DNA of 64,000 bases from Dioscorea cayenensis subsp. rotundata (Eukaryota; Streptophyta; Magnoliopsida; Dioscoreales; Dioscoreaceae). A program made the position numbers and the translations under genes. Location: contig NC_052488.1 in the NCBI RefSeq assembly GCF_009730915.1, positions 19,958,305 to 20,022,304 of the forward strand, written 5' to 3'. Below, piece after piece: positions 39,095 to 50,639 of the stretch; within the stretch, counting starts at the first letter, position 1, and each line of letters opens with the position of its first letter. The notes beneath the pieces were generated by a model. That model had not been told where the DNA came from. It made no database searches and saw nothing but the letters and a program-made list of their open reading frames with translations.

Positions 39095-40458
39095 ATCCCC
39101 GGCAACGACGCTAAAAACTTGACAAGTTCCCCTTGCTTATATCCCGCAAGTGCACGAGTTTGTCGAAGTAATAATCCCGGGTGAGCGGGGTCGAATCCAC
39201 AGGGAGTAGGGAGTAAAGACACTTAATTCGATTCTTAGCTATGTGGAGTATCAACAATGATAAGTGTGATAATGATTCAATTCTCAGGAATTAAAAGCAA
39301 CAAGTAAGAGAGCAAAAGTAAGGAGGAGGCAAGGCAATCGATAAAGATGGGGTACTCGGATGATGCTTCACCTAGGATAATCGCTTCAAGTGCAAGAACT
39401 CTCTATTATGCTTCCTAATCAATGCAATGGTGAGTCGTGGACATCCTTACATACATAGTCCCAAATCTAAGGTCAACTATGCCTAACTCTATACATGTCC
39501 CGGAGGAGAAATCGAACAATCTCAACACCTCGCACTCGCAGATAGAGTTGCAATGAGCTCTAGGGATTCCAAGTGATAAATCTCTTCCCTAGATTTAGAC
39601 CCTAACCCTTTGGTCCGAGCGGAAGGTCCCCTAGCCACAATTAAGCCCCTAGATACTAAGATCACCTCAACGCTTCACTCCATTGCACGCGCAACTAGGG
39701 CCCCCGAGTACCTCTATCACGCTCGGGAGGGGAAAGGGGACGCTCCCTGCACCTCTCGACTCACCCTCTCAACCCTCTCCAACCTAGCTTTGTCTAACGC
39801 TCGTGGTGTGTCACTCACTCACAAGGTTACCAACAAGAACTCTCAACCCTAGTGTCACTCTAGGGGAAATGTTCATACAATCAAGCATTCAAGGTTGGAA
39901 CTCACAATAAACATCAATTTATTGAAAGCATAACAAACAAGTTCAATGAAGCGAATACATCCTAGGGTTCACAATCACCTAAATACCCACTAGGGGTTTA
40001 GCTCTCCATGGAGCTAAGTACAATCAAAGAAATCGAATGTAAAAGCAATGAATCCATAAAGAAACCCCCTCGATGGTCGTGTCGATGGTCTTGTGGAAAG
40101 TCCTCTACTCGTCGTCCAAGGATTCCTTCGTCCGGTATAGGATACGCCTCGATCGAAGCTCCCCTACCAACCTTCTTCCTAATGGAATCACGATGTCGGA
40201 GCCGTAGAACCTCTCCAAAACCTTGGCCAATACCCCTCGAAACCCTAGCCGAAACCCTCTCGCAAGTTGGGGAAAAGATGGAGAAAAGAATGCCAAAATC
40301 GGGGCTGAATCGGCTTTAAATAGGACTGGAATCGGGCAACTCCACGGGCGTGTACGGTACACGAGCCCGTGCAGAATTTCCACACGGGCGTTTGTAATTT
40401 CCACACGCCTGTGTGGATTCTCTGAAACTGTCATTTTCGGCCGGTTGTGAACAGTAAC
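39095..40458 (-). mobile_element. Minus-strand LTR-retrotransposon remnant with a tRNA-Asp-like primer binding site
   Basis: At 39096-39114 the plus strand reads atccccggcaacgacgct. Its reverse complement is close to the tRNA-Asp primer-binding site (TGGCGCCGTTGCCGGGGAT) used by Athila/Tat-type gypsy elements. The sequence to the right, towards 40458, would then be the LTR. It is non-coding and contains short inverted cacgggcg/cgcccgtg motifs at about 40345-40415, as in several plant LTRs. The internal region expected on the other side of the primer site is missing; chromovirus sequence lies there instead. Open frames here are not genes. Confidence 0.5.
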
Positions 40459-42012
40459 TGCAAGTGTACGGGGTGACCAAGTAATACCTTAAGCAAAAGC
40501 CCAAGGATCGTATTCCACGTGGTTAAGGAGCTCCTATTACTCCTCCATCACTCACTTTCTAACCTTACAATTCAAGCATGGTATACTAATCTAATACAAG
40601 CAAGATTGTAAATAAAACACAAGTGTAACGACTCCAAGTCAAGCAAGAAAATCACAAGAGCAATGATGATAAGAATAGGCCTAGGGATGAGGATTCCCAA
40701 GAGGGGTCATCAAGATACAAGGATGCATGAAAATACATGGCACGGGTGATTTAGACCGACGGACCTCAACAATAGTTCAACCCCAATTTCTCGGCGGCTA
40801 AACCCTAATCCCGTACAAATGATGACAAGGATCTCTCCTTATTCATATTCCTACGATTGCATTAAGTGAATGGAGATCACGCAACAAGGACACACTTAAC
40901 CTAAGTTTATCCTCATGGTTTGGAGGGGCTACCTACACCCAATTTCTCGGCATGTTGGTCAACAAATACCCCTATTAGCTCATTAACGATCTAGTACACG
41001 CGAGTAGGTCACGTCTATATGTACAACTCCAACAAGAACTAAGGATTTCTCCACATAATAGTTCTAGGCATGAAACACAATGAGCCAAATCATAAATCAC
41101 ACCAATGCATATCAAATATAAATGTAGCATCCAAAATACAAGATGAACCCCCCAAGGTTCACCTACATTCGGCGGCCTTGGGGGTCTAGTGTGCCATCAT
41201 ACAAATAAGTATCTCAAACACAACAAAAGCAAGAAGTAAATGCATAAATGACACTCCCTAGTCCAAATGACGAAGAGGAGAGAGAATGCCGGCCGAATGA
41301 TGCTTCTTCTAGCCCTAGAGATGCCGAATGCTTCTTCTCCTTTGATGATGAGGCTTCCCCTTTAAGTTCAAGCTCTTGGTCTTCCCAAGCTTCAAGCCAA
41401 ACTCTCCCAAAGAATGGTGTCTTCGTTTCTCTCCTTCCTCCAAGTGATGGCTGCCAAAAAACCCTTCAAAAGTCTGCCCTAGAGTCTCCAAGAAGTCCAG
41501 CCAAAAAGTCCCCAATCTTTCTCCAAAAATCCCTTTATATACCACTCATCATACCCCCTTGATGGCCTCCATCCCGAGTGCTATACCACTCCCTATGGCC
41601 CCCATCATGAGTGCTATACCAAGTGTTATACCACTCCCTATGGCCTCCATCCTGAGTGCTATACCACTCGCTATGGAGCTCAACATTAACACTATTTGGG
41701 GTAGGCAAACTCCATCAAGTAAATATCTTCTATTATAACTACAGTGATCATCCCGGGCTCTATACCGGGCAGCATTGAGGGCGTATGCCATGATCCAAAT
41801 CCTGACTTGAAACTTTCCAGGTGCTACAGTACCGTGCCATGGTTTTCTTCTCTTTTTCACCCGAATCATATCCTCGTGTTATCCATGGTGTTCCCGTGCC
41901 CTGCAAAGCAAATAACACACGATTAAGCACAAAACGGGCATTAATTTTAATGAAAATACATGCTAGAGGTAACAAATACATACACTCAAATACGTACATT
42001 TAGACACTTATC
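40459..42012 (-). mobile_element. Probable second minus-strand LTR remnant
   Basis: On the minus strand the segment starts tgataagtgtctaaatgtac and ends gtacacttgca, a TG..CA arrangement about 1.55 kb long. It is non-coding. Its edge sequence resembles the 35.9-kb and 39.15-kb stretches. I see no 5-bp duplication (gtaac against aacac), so a clean solo LTR is not proven. A short tandem repeat of a gagtgctataccactc unit lies at about 41561-41677. The right flank runs into the second gap. Confidence 0.45.
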
Positions 42013-42037
42013 AAACACACACAAGGGGTGTGTCACG

Positions 42038-43037
42038 NNNNNNNNNNNNNNNNNNNNNNNNNNNNNNNNNNNNNNNNNNNNNNNNNNNNNNNNNNNNNNN
42101 NNNNNNNNNNNNNNNNNNNNNNNNNNNNNNNNNNNNNNNNNNNNNNNNNNNNNNNNNNNNNNNNNNNNNNNNNNNNNNNNNNNNNNNNNNNNNNNNNNNN
42201 NNNNNNNNNNNNNNNNNNNNNNNNNNNNNNNNNNNNNNNNNNNNNNNNNNNNNNNNNNNNNNNNNNNNNNNNNNNNNNNNNNNNNNNNNNNNNNNNNNNN
42301 NNNNNNNNNNNNNNNNNNNNNNNNNNNNNNNNNNNNNNNNNNNNNNNNNNNNNNNNNNNNNNNNNNNNNNNNNNNNNNNNNNNNNNNNNNNNNNNNNNNN
42401 NNNNNNNNNNNNNNNNNNNNNNNNNNNNNNNNNNNNNNNNNNNNNNNNNNNNNNNNNNNNNNNNNNNNNNNNNNNNNNNNNNNNNNNNNNNNNNNNNNNN
42501 NNNNNNNNNNNNNNNNNNNNNNNNNNNNNNNNNNNNNNNNNNNNNNNNNNNNNNNNNNNNNNNNNNNNNNNNNNNNNNNNNNNNNNNNNNNNNNNNNNNN
42601 NNNNNNNNNNNNNNNNNNNNNNNNNNNNNNNNNNNNNNNNNNNNNNNNNNNNNNNNNNNNNNNNNNNNNNNNNNNNNNNNNNNNNNNNNNNNNNNNNNNN
42701 NNNNNNNNNNNNNNNNNNNNNNNNNNNNNNNNNNNNNNNNNNNNNNNNNNNNNNNNNNNNNNNNNNNNNNNNNNNNNNNNNNNNNNNNNNNNNNNNNNNN
42801 NNNNNNNNNNNNNNNNNNNNNNNNNNNNNNNNNNNNNNNNNNNNNNNNNNNNNNNNNNNNNNNNNNNNNNNNNNNNNNNNNNNNNNNNNNNNNNNNNNNN
42901 NNNNNNNNNNNNNNNNNNNNNNNNNNNNNNNNNNNNNNNNNNNNNNNNNNNNNNNNNNNNNNNNNNNNNNNNNNNNNNNNNNNNNNNNNNNNNNNNNNNN
43001 NNNNNNNNNNNNNNNNNNNNNNNNNNNNNNNNNNNNN
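42038..43037. other. Assembly gap (1,000 N)
   Basis: Exactly 1,000 ambiguous bases between repetitive sequences. It probably marks an unresolved transposon. Confidence 0.99.
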
Positions 43038-46000
43038 GATTTACAACACCAAAACACAAAATTTCATAAACATACACACATACAAGGAACAATAACATTG
43101 GCTCGACGAAGTCCAAAAATAATCAAACCAAGGTCACTTAGGCTCCAAAGAAAATGAGTAAACATGAAGAAAATACATGTGAGGAAAACCTCTGAATCAG
43201 TTTCACCAAGCGAGAGAATGAGAGGAAAGTTAAATAGAAGCCGCCAGACCATTTCTAAAACGCTAACGATGAAATTTTTTCAAAAGCAAAGTGTCAAGAA
43301 GGAAAGCAGAGGAAGTTAAGATGAAAGTGAAATGAAAGGGAGAGCAGCCAGTTGTTTCTTATCCTTAAATTTTTAATTTTTTAAAGAAAAGAGAAATTAT
43401 CAAAATACCCTTTATAAGAGAAAATAAATGAAAGGGTCCGAAAGACCTTTTCGCTTTGGTTTTGCTTGTTTTGTATACAAATATTTTGCACTCATGCAGG
43501 TTTAACTGTCAAAATTTTTTGCCCCTAATGATGTGCGAAAATCTAAAAGATATGGAGGTCAAAATCGGGCGGTACCACATATCCGTATTGGATCACGTTC
43601 ACTTGTTCTATGGTCCTGGCCTCTGATTCATCTTCAACTGTATTATCAAAAGGTGGAAGACTCGCCTTGTCTTACTTCGCAAACTGGCCTTGTCGTCACT
43701 GTCTCTGTTGGTCTTGCTCCCCCACTGCTCGCGCCTCTGCTGGTCCTGCACTTCATCTGGCTTTCATTGTTACTACTGTGTCACTGGTCTGGCTAGCACA
43801 TCCCGAAAGTTGTCTTACTATGACGAGCACCAAACACCTATCGCTACCAGGTCTCGCAAACAATTTCTCTCAGCACACCAGGGTCTTAAAAATTTCTGGC
43901 AAACAACTAACTCTGGCTAATACACATGTGGATTCAACATCTATATCTCATCGCGACTAATGTCTCTTAGCTCGCTCACCTAGCCCTACAATCCCACATC
44001 ACTAGAAATTTGCTTCCATGCTTCTATCTCCATCTCCATCCACATATTAACTGCCTTGTTAATGTCATAAACTCAAGACTTTGATGTACTCCAACAACCT
44101 AATCAGCAGGCATTTTGTCTCGTACCCACTCCAAACTTATCAATCTTCCCATTCTCATAGTTTTTAGTCCCTAGACTTACAAGTTTCTCCATGATGATAT
44201 CTAACAATATATATTCAACATCAAGTGCATATGCAAGTTTGATACATATAGCAAGTGCATACTAATTTTCAAGACATTTACATTGATCTAAAGTCAGATA
44301 AATTTTCAAGACAAACTTTTCAAGACAGCTATTGATAGGCATATAAACAATGCAGTGAACAAGTTTTATTGCATTTCAAGACATTCCCATCACTTTCTAC
44401 ATGTACTCGAACTTTAGTCATGGTCTCATCCCTTTTAATGGAAGGTATTCTGTAAGTATTTATATCCAAGATTTTATATAGATTTCAATAACCTAATCAA
44501 ATATGGAGAGTTATTCATCCTTTATGGGGATTAGATTAACTTAAAACATAGAACATATCATTTACTCTCGCATAAAATACTTAGAATTTTCTGCCACTAT
44601 GTTGGTCTGTAAAAGTAGATCGCTGTTCAGAACGTTCATGAGGACAGGCCCTAGATTCCAATAGTTGTGACATATATTAAAAAGAAACCACAATAATTTA
44701 TAATTATGAATTTAATCAATAATAAGACTCGGGTCACTCGGCATTTATTATTATTATGCTTATTCCAAAGAGATCATCTATCCATAAAACTAAAGGATGT
44801 AACACTTGCTAGCGCATAACCTGTAGTAATGATCGTGATATTAAATGGAAACCAAACAATAGCAATAACATGCCAAACACAAGACATAACCATCCATTTA
44901 TAAAAATAACAAGCCAAACACAAGACATAACTCCATTCCATAACAACAAGAAGAGGCCACACACAAGACATAATGAAATCAAAACTCAATGAAATTTAAT
45001 TTAAGCATAAACATAGAAATATACTCCTAATCCCGGAGCGTGCTGATGGGAGGATTGTCCAACGAGAAGCCACCGCCTCATACAATTTCGGTTGATGCCC
45101 CATTTGACAGAATGACCTCCTTTCATCGGGTGGTGTATCCGAAAGGATCGAATGCCGTGGCCGGATCGGTGGCGCATAAGCATCGGTGGTAGATTGTAAA
45201 GGCCGGCCGCCCTCACTCTGCTCGCTAGGTGTAAATGGAGTAGAAAAAGGGGGCAACAAACCCAATTGCTTCCGATCCAAACCGAAAGTTGTCACCCGGA
45301 TCCAATTACATAATTGTATCCAATAAGTCCATGATCGCTATTACGAGGATGATTAAAACGGGTTTTGATTAGTTTTTTTTAATATTTTAATAAATTTTTA
45401 TTCTTGATTAATGCCATCAGTCGCTTAGAGACGGGAAAAAGAGACATCGCTAGACTCGAGGGACCTTTTCCCTCAAAGTGGATAATACAGGGACCTGGTG
45501 AAAAATAATAGAGGGACTAAATGGTCATTTTGAAATAATAGAGGGACTATCAAAGGTATTATACCAATACTTGGTAATTAAAAAGAAAAAGTCATAGAGA
45601 TTTAAGATTTCTCTATAATCTAAGTAATAATGTACATTATTCTAATTAGTTGGGTTAGATAAAAACTAACAGCTTTGTTGAGATTTTTAAATAGGTTGGT
45701 GCAAAAGACAAGAAAGGTGATAAAGAATAAGAAGCACACAAAGAAAAAGCTTAACTAGTAAAGTCCAAGATTCTAAACAATTGGTTGTGGGATTGAAAAT
45801 ACTTGGTTGGAAAAAAATGAAACTAAGATGTAGATCAGATACAATTGGGTGCACAATTCTAAATACCTTTAGGTATCATTGCGCTTTTAAATTTTTAATA
45901 TTAATTTATTTATTTGAAAAAATGTGTGTTAATTTAATACTTATGAGATGAGCCTTGAACTGCTTCCTTAGAAGAACACAAACCTAATAGGGGACCCGGG

Positions 46001-46088
46001 ACCGAGGACCGGTGCCAATAGACTTTGGCTAGTTTTTTACTTTTTTGAAAAACACACACTTGTTATTTATTTATTTTAAAGTTTTTTA
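43038..46088. other. Repeat-like intergenic DNA, unassigned
   Basis: No gene recognised. A GC-richer patch at 43533-43960 has overlapping short frames in several registers but no family match. A second one at about 45000-45295 has a 99-codon minus frame of unknown identity. Near 44870-44970 a ccaaacacaagacataac-like unit occurs three times. All this looks like decayed transposon sequence, but I cannot name it. Confidence 0.4.
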
Positions 46089-47039
46089 GTGAAAATTGCC
46101 AAAAACCTCTAAGTTTGTAAAAATTGCCAAAAACACCCCTGCTAGTTTTTAGTAAATCCCTAAAAACCCCTCCTTTTAAAACACTATGTTTTTCAAACCC
46201 CAAAGCCCCGTGAACGGATGGAACGGAGTGAGTTTCAAATTTTATGGACGAAAATGTCCCTTGCATGGGGAGTCGAGCTGCAGCCCATCTCGAGCGGTTT
46301 GAGAGGAAGTGGGGTGGGCTCGTAGGGTAACCCCAAGAGACGTAATTTATTGGAGCCAGCATACTGCTTTTTTTCTCAACCTCGCTCTCGCCTTTTCCAT
46401 TTCCAGGGTCGCTCCGGTTGTCTCTACCGGCGAAGCCTCAGAATTGGCATTTCATCGCCTTTTTCCCTTTCCACCCAGTATCTCGAAGAAGAAGTCCCCT
46501 CAGCAACTAGTTGGCATTTCATCGCTTTGCAATCTAAGGTATTGAGTATGGTTTTATGTTAACTGCTTTGCTTACAAAGAAAGATTTTTTTCGGTTTTGT
46601 TTTTGTGCTCCCTGCTTTTTGTTGGAAGATATTGAAGTCTCAGTAGGGGATTTCTACCGGTTTTTGTTAGTCTCACAGGAGATTTTCAGTTAGGGTTTTG
46701 TTTTGTTTTGTATTTGTCAGATGTATACACTATCGAAATAGTTTTTTCGATTGTTATGATTTGTGTAATATTTATAATGTACATTTCCCTTTCGCTTTGA
46801 TATGGTTGCGCTTTTACAAAACGAGGTCGACGCTTAAGAAATGAGGATGTTACAGCTTAAAAATTTGTTGTCTCGCTTATGTATTCCCGCTCTGCTTAAG
46901 AAAAATGGGTCTTCGTCTAACATTTGATATCTCTCGCTTAATAACCGAGAGGTTACCGCTTAAAACCTTATATTTCCGCTTAAACTTTGTCAATACCGCA
47001 TGTTGAATGTGTTGTTATTGTCGCAGTTTGTGATTATGG

Positions 47040-49335
47040 CGGTCAACCTAGTTAATCGGGCGATGCTATTTGACAACCGGGTTGTGGAGACGGGAGATTA
47101 TTCAAGGACACCGCTTGCGCTCGCTCAATCGAGTCGAAGCTATATACCAAGAGAGGGCCCTTCTTGATTCTTCTTTTGCAAAAGGTACGATGGTCGCATC
47201 AATAAATTCGTGGATCGGGGGAAAAGCCTCGCTGAGTTTCAGGCCTCGTGGATGTGGCCCTCGCTTTGGTCTCAGCTATGATGGCGACGCAGCGTGCTTT
47301 CGTAAGAAGAAGACCCGCCTAGCTGCTCAAGGGCGGTGATTTATCAAAAACCCACGAGACAGACATAGACTCCATCAAGAGCATTCTTTGCGCAACTTGT
47401 TCGATGAGGGGAGAAGAAGATAATTTTGTCAAACTCCCCGATGGTGTACCTCATGGGGCATGCCCCTCTTCCCAAATACATCATGCTCGGGTTCCGAATC
47501 GGATCATTGATTACGCCGATGATCTACCACCATCATGGGGCGATACGCATGGCGCTAGCGACGACAGCGGCTTTATGGAGGATATTCCCCTAGCCACTGC
47601 CCGAGTGCAAGATAGATGTGCCGGGAAGAAGTCCAACACAGGGTACATTAAGGGTTGCCTTGGCCGCTGCTTTAACGTCCGCGTTGTACGAGCTCGACCG
47701 AACGGGAAGAAAAATCCGCTTCGTAAGGTCCCAAGGATGCCGCTACTACGTGAAAGTATTTACCTAAGCAAGCATACTATAGAAACCAGCCTTTTGTCAT
47801 CGCTCGATGGGAAAGAGGTAATAAATCATGGACAATGCTTAACATAAGTCTTTTAATGCTTTAAACATATTATTTAGTGTTTAACTTTAGTGTTTACCGC
47901 TTAAAAACTTATTCATACCGGGTTTAAATATTTTGTTCTCCGCTTAAATATATTCTATAACGCTTACATATATAAACAACTATGCTTTAAAATATAGTTT
48001 TTTACAGTTTAAAATGACTGATTTCGCTGACATTGTTTGGTTTACATATGTTAGTTTCCGAAACTGGTTCCGTCCACGTCAAGAAGAAATATTTATCGAG
48101 TTAACCGACCTGATGGATGCTATCTGCTCTGAACCACTTGCTCGAGGCGTGACGAGAGGGCAGCCTCTCATCGCGGCGCTGCCGACGCAGCTCTCCTACT
48201 TCCAGCCCACCACGCGCACGCAATCCTCGACGCCGAAGAAGCCCTCCCTACCCCCTAGCAGACTGCAACAACCCCTACCACGACAATGACAAATTTCCGA
48301 TTGGGCACTCGACCACGGGTGCACTGACCATGGCAGCCCCTCCGACCGCAGCCTCAACCGTGACTATTAGGCTAAGATGTCACCGCAACTCTTACGCAGA
48401 CGCCGATATTGATGATCGAAGTTTCGGCTTGTCGCCGTGGTCGAGGCAATCGGAGGGACATTCACAACCGATCGCGCCATCCCTCCAAAGAATCGAAGCA
48501 CCCGACGAACGAGGCATCGGAATTTGACGACGGCGACATCATCGGAAGGTCATTCCAAGACGGCCACATTCAAGAGACTTGCGATAAAAGAGGAGAACAA
48601 TATCGCTCGCTTCCACCACCGACCGACGATGAAATAATAGCAACACCATCGGCGGCCGATGTCAGCTATCGAAGATCGTCACCGCTGATGACACGGTCAT
48701 GATGGTGGAGGACATCGCCGATGATGTGGTGCCGTCATGGCCGCTGAGAAGGTCGTCAACTCTTCTTAATGAATCGATGGACCCGTGGAACCGGCTGCCG
48801 AGATTAAGCGGCATCAAAAGATGGACACAATCCTGCAAGATCAAGAACAAGCTAGGGCGTGTGTCCCAATGATGCCGCTGCCATGGCCACGGCTGAGAAG
48901 ATCGTTGAATCAGTCACGCGGTCGCGCGCCGATCAAGATCGCAACGGGCAGACACAATCCCACCACAAATATAACCATGTAAGGGTGTGTGCTCGCGGTT
49001 GATGTTGTCGCCGCCGTCCCCTCGATCGGGAGCCGTGCACAATCCCACAACAAGAACAACCATGTAAGGAGTGTGTCCGCAGCTGATGTCACGTCAGCAT
49101 CGCCCTCGCATCGAAGGAAGATGCCGGTGTCGAACACCGCGAAGGTGCAACACAGTGTCTCATGAAGACCCCGACTCGAGCAACGAGAGAGATGATCAAG
49201 GCCAATCAACAATGGGACCGTATTTTCATCGAAAAGCTTTTTATTCAAAAGATGGGTCGGGCTCGTCCTCGCCTTAACAAATACGAGCGTGGAGTTGATG
49301 AGGATCTTCCTCAACTACCTATGGATCGGGTAAGT
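47040..49335 (+). pseudogene. Degenerate upstream coding region of the element's plus-strand gene
   Basis: Patches of GC-richer, codon-like sequence occur at 47040-47340, 47404-47847, 48014-48290 and 49140-49335, broken by AT-rich segments that may be introns or decay. Readable pieces include KFVDRGKSLAEFQASWMWPS, TDFADIVWFTYVSFRNWFRP and YERGVDEDLPQLPMDR. I do not recognise a named domain. By position these would be the N-terminal part of the protein that ends in the ULP1-like domain. Confidence 0.4.
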
Positions 49336-49521
49336 CTTTAAAGTTTTTATGATAGTGTTTAAAGTTTTTATTATAGTGTTTAATCCATTTTTCTAATGGT
49401 GTTTAATGTCTTTTAAGTTATGATTTAATTTTTTTCTACTTAACGTTTAATTATATATAATATCATTTAACAATTGATAATATCATTTAAACATTTACAA
49501 TATGGTCTTATTATATCTCAG

Positions 49522-50235
49522 TTATCGCTTAACCTCAAGACTCGTGCGTGGAAGAATGACGCCGTCGAGCACCACACGCGACAAATTGTACACGCCGCAG
49601 GGGGGAAGGAGATGGTCACGATGATGTGATGGACGCTTTCAGATGCATTATACAAAAGTCGCCGAGCAAAGAGCCATATCCTTACAAGAAGCGCGCTCCA
49701 TCACCGTATCGCTTGCGCTTATGTCAAAGCAGTGACGCACTCACATGAAACAATTATGGCTATGGTCGGGGATGCTATGCGCAACCCGCATCGTAAGTTC
49801 AAATTGTCATCCTCCCGATAATCACTGAATGGTCACTTCCATGTCGTCGTCCCCTCGATAATGATAAACAAGAATACAGTGATTATTCTTCACGTCCGGG
49901 TACGATAAAGACGCTGTTGGACATGGTAAGATCTTTAATTATGTCCGATTAATAGTGTTTGGTATTTAATCGGTATTCTAATCTCAACTTGCATATCCTC
50001 GACAAACTGAATCTATTCGACAATCTGTGTCGATATGCAGCTCGCGTAGTCGGCGACTGCAGAAAGGGCACCCACTGCACGACATGGAAACCCCACGCCT
50101 AAAAACAAGGAAGCGCCGATTGCGCCGCTCACGCCATGCGGTTTATCGAACAATTACTTTGGGGTGAGAAGTTACGGCTACCGCAGCATGCACGTTCCTT
50201 ACCTCGCATTAAGATACGTTACCCGCATACTTAAG
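49522..50235 (+). pseudogene. C48 (ULP1-like) cysteine peptidase domain remnant
   Basis: Across frameshifts the segment carries the three landmarks of a C48 peptidase in the right order: GHFHVVV at about 49831 (catalytic His), DNDKQEYSDYSS at about 49857 (Asp), and QGSADCAAHAMRFIEQLLWG at about 50106 (catalytic Cys). A frame ending HARSLPRIKIRYPHT then stops. ULP1-like proteases normally cleave SUMO from proteins; versions captured by Mutator-like elements have unknown roles. This copy is broken. The domain call is by motif order and spacing, without a database search. Confidence 0.6.
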
Positions 50236-50639
50236 GAGGGTAGGGCAGCTCTCATGTCCATGACAGAAGGGGTCGTCACAAGCGGGTTAAGATTTGTGAC
50301 CTAAGAACATGTCTTGTATATCTCAATGTCAATTTTTGTTTTCGAATGTAAACCCCGACATTCAATTCATTGTTTTTCGCTTTTCGGAATACAGACTTTG
50401 TATATCTCAATGTAAATTTTGTTTTGTTTTCAATTGTAAGGCGTGTTAAATTCCATTCTGGGCCATTTCATTGTTTAATTTACGTCTGTAATTGTGTACA
50501 TTTCGCTTAATTGTTTAAATATACCATATATCGCTCGATTAAATATTTCAACTTACAACGATCCGCTTAAAAATAACAAAGCTCTATTTAAACACATTCA
50601 ATTGGTCAGAAAGAGTAAGAGTTTAAATATGGAAAGTTG

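Noticed and set aside
39610..40450. Short frames between the retrotransposon remnants
   Set aside because: They lie in LTR-type non-coding sequence, overlap one another on both strands and match no transposon protein.
41960..43157. Several long open frames across the second N run
   Set aside because: Same artefact of a 1,000-N gap.
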